DNA of 7,025 bases from the NCBI GenBank assembly GCA_020430675.1, contig JAGQJJ010000201.1, positions 1-7,025 of the forward strand, written 5' to 3'. Each line of letters begins with the position of its first letter. Within the stretch, counting starts at the first letter, position 1. The notes beneath the pieces were generated by a model. It was not told the DNA's origin. It did no database searches and was given only the letters and a program-made list of their open reading frames with translations. This document shows, in pieces, positions 6,566 through 7,025 of this stretch. The position numbers and the translations under genes were made by a program. This DNA comes from Myxococcales bacterium. GTDB lineage: Bacteria; Myxococcota; Bradymonadia; UBA7976; UBA1532.

Positions 6566-7025
6566 ATGCTGCGCCGGCTGTTGATCGCCGCCTTCGCTTT
6601 CTCGTTGCTCGGGGGCGCCATCGGTTGCTACGGCAAGTTCGCGGTGACCAAGAAGCTGCACGCCTGGAACGGCACGGTCGGCGGCAAGTTCGTCAACTCG
6701 ATCGTCTTCTGGGCCCTGGTCATCATCCCCGTCTACGAAGTGCTCGCGGTGGGCGACACGCTCATCTTCAACGTCATCGAGTTCTGGACGGGCAGCAACC
6801 CCATCGCCGAGGGCGGCGCCACGATGATGGCCGATGGTACGGTGGTCTTCGAGCGCGACGGTGAGCGCTTCGAGCTGGTGCCCGTCGGCCCCGACCGCGT
6901 TGAGCTGCGCGTCGACGGCGAGGTCATCGGCGAGGCCGAGCGCACCGCCGAGGGTGACCTGGCGGTCGTCAATCACCGCGACGGCACCGCCGCCGTGATC
7001 AGCCGCGAAGAGCTGGCCGCGGTCG
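6566..7025 (+). CDS. DUF3332 family protein, lipoprotein-like (3' end missing)
   Basis: The frame from ATG 6566 stays open to the window end, giving 153 residues and no stop. It begins with a signal-like segment (MLRRLLIAAFAFSLLGGAIGC, Cys21) in which AIGC may act as a lipobox. Typical DUF3332 blocks follow: CYGKFAVTKKLHAWN (21-35), GGKFVNSIVFWALVIIPVYE (39-58, hydrophobic and possibly membrane-spanning) and NVIEFWTGSNPIAEGG (69-84). The remaining part is a soluble, acidic, beta-prone tail with repeated short strands (TVVFERDGERFELVPV, RVELRVDGEVIGEAE). Members of this family are small envelope proteins of unknown function found in many Gram-negative bacteria. It shares orientation with ydiJ, so co-transcription is possible, but nothing links the two functionally. 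The 3' end lies beyond the window. Confidence 0.85.
   Translation, partial: MLRRLLIAAFAFSLLGGAIGCYGKFAVTKKLHAWNGTVGGKFVNSIVFWALVIIPVYEVLAVGDTLIFNVIEFWTGSNPIAEGGATMMADGTVVFERDGERFELVPVGPDRVELRVDGEVIGEAERTAEGDLAVVNHRDGTAAVISREELAAV

Noticed and set aside
1..7025. A mobile element, CRISPR array, toxin-antitoxin pair, RNA gene or defence system.
   Set aside because: No transposase or integrase motifs, terminal repeats, direct-repeat arrays or tRNA-like folds were seen. The whole window is occupied by six ordinary genes with short gaps.

Overview
This GC-rich window (most third codon positions are G or C) reads as a chromosomal stretch from a Gram-negative, probably soil or marine, deltaproteobacterium in the broad sense. 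Myxococcota or a close relative is my best guess. The reasons are an acidic, Ala/Asp-rich lipoprotein linker in front of a DUF1554 domain, a YafK-like murein L,D-transpeptidase, a predicted outer-membrane protein and a DUF3332 protein. The taxonomic call is an inference from gene content and composition; no RNA gene is present to anchor it.

Layout: (1) 1-738, plus strand: 3' part of a YafK-type L,D-transpeptidase, with its start before the window. (2) 761-1417, minus: small exported protein with a beta-rich, outer-membrane-like mature part. (3) 1482-2450, plus: alpha/beta hydrolase of the hormone-sensitive-lipase (HSL) family with a complete catalytic triad. (4) 2452-3345, minus: predicted lipoprotein with an Asp/Ala-rich linker and a C-terminal DUF1554 domain. 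(5) 3474-6500, plus: 1008-residue FAD plus iron-sulfur dehydrogenase of the YdiJ (D-2-hydroxyglutarate dehydrogenase) type. (6) 6566 to the window end, plus: DUF3332 lipoprotein-like protein, cut at its 3' end.

The first five genes alternate strands, so they form two convergent and two divergent pairs and no long operon. The convergent pairs are tight (22 bp and 1 bp gaps). The divergent gaps are 64 bp and 128 bp and must hold any promoters. Only YdiJ and the DUF3332 gene (65 bp apart, same strand) could be co-transcribed, and a promoter-like sequence in that gap suggests DUF3332 can also be expressed alone. No stretch longer than 128 bp lacks a gene.

I see no shared pathway. Four of the six products (transpeptidase, outer-membrane-like protein, DUF1554 lipoprotein, DUF3332 protein) are probably envelope-associated, while the esterase and YdiJ are metabolic. 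I found no mobile element, CRISPR array, tRNA, rRNA or defence-system signature. The window looks like ordinary core/accessory chromosome; the points worth a second look are modest and concern the uncharacterised envelope proteins and some candidate regulatory sites.
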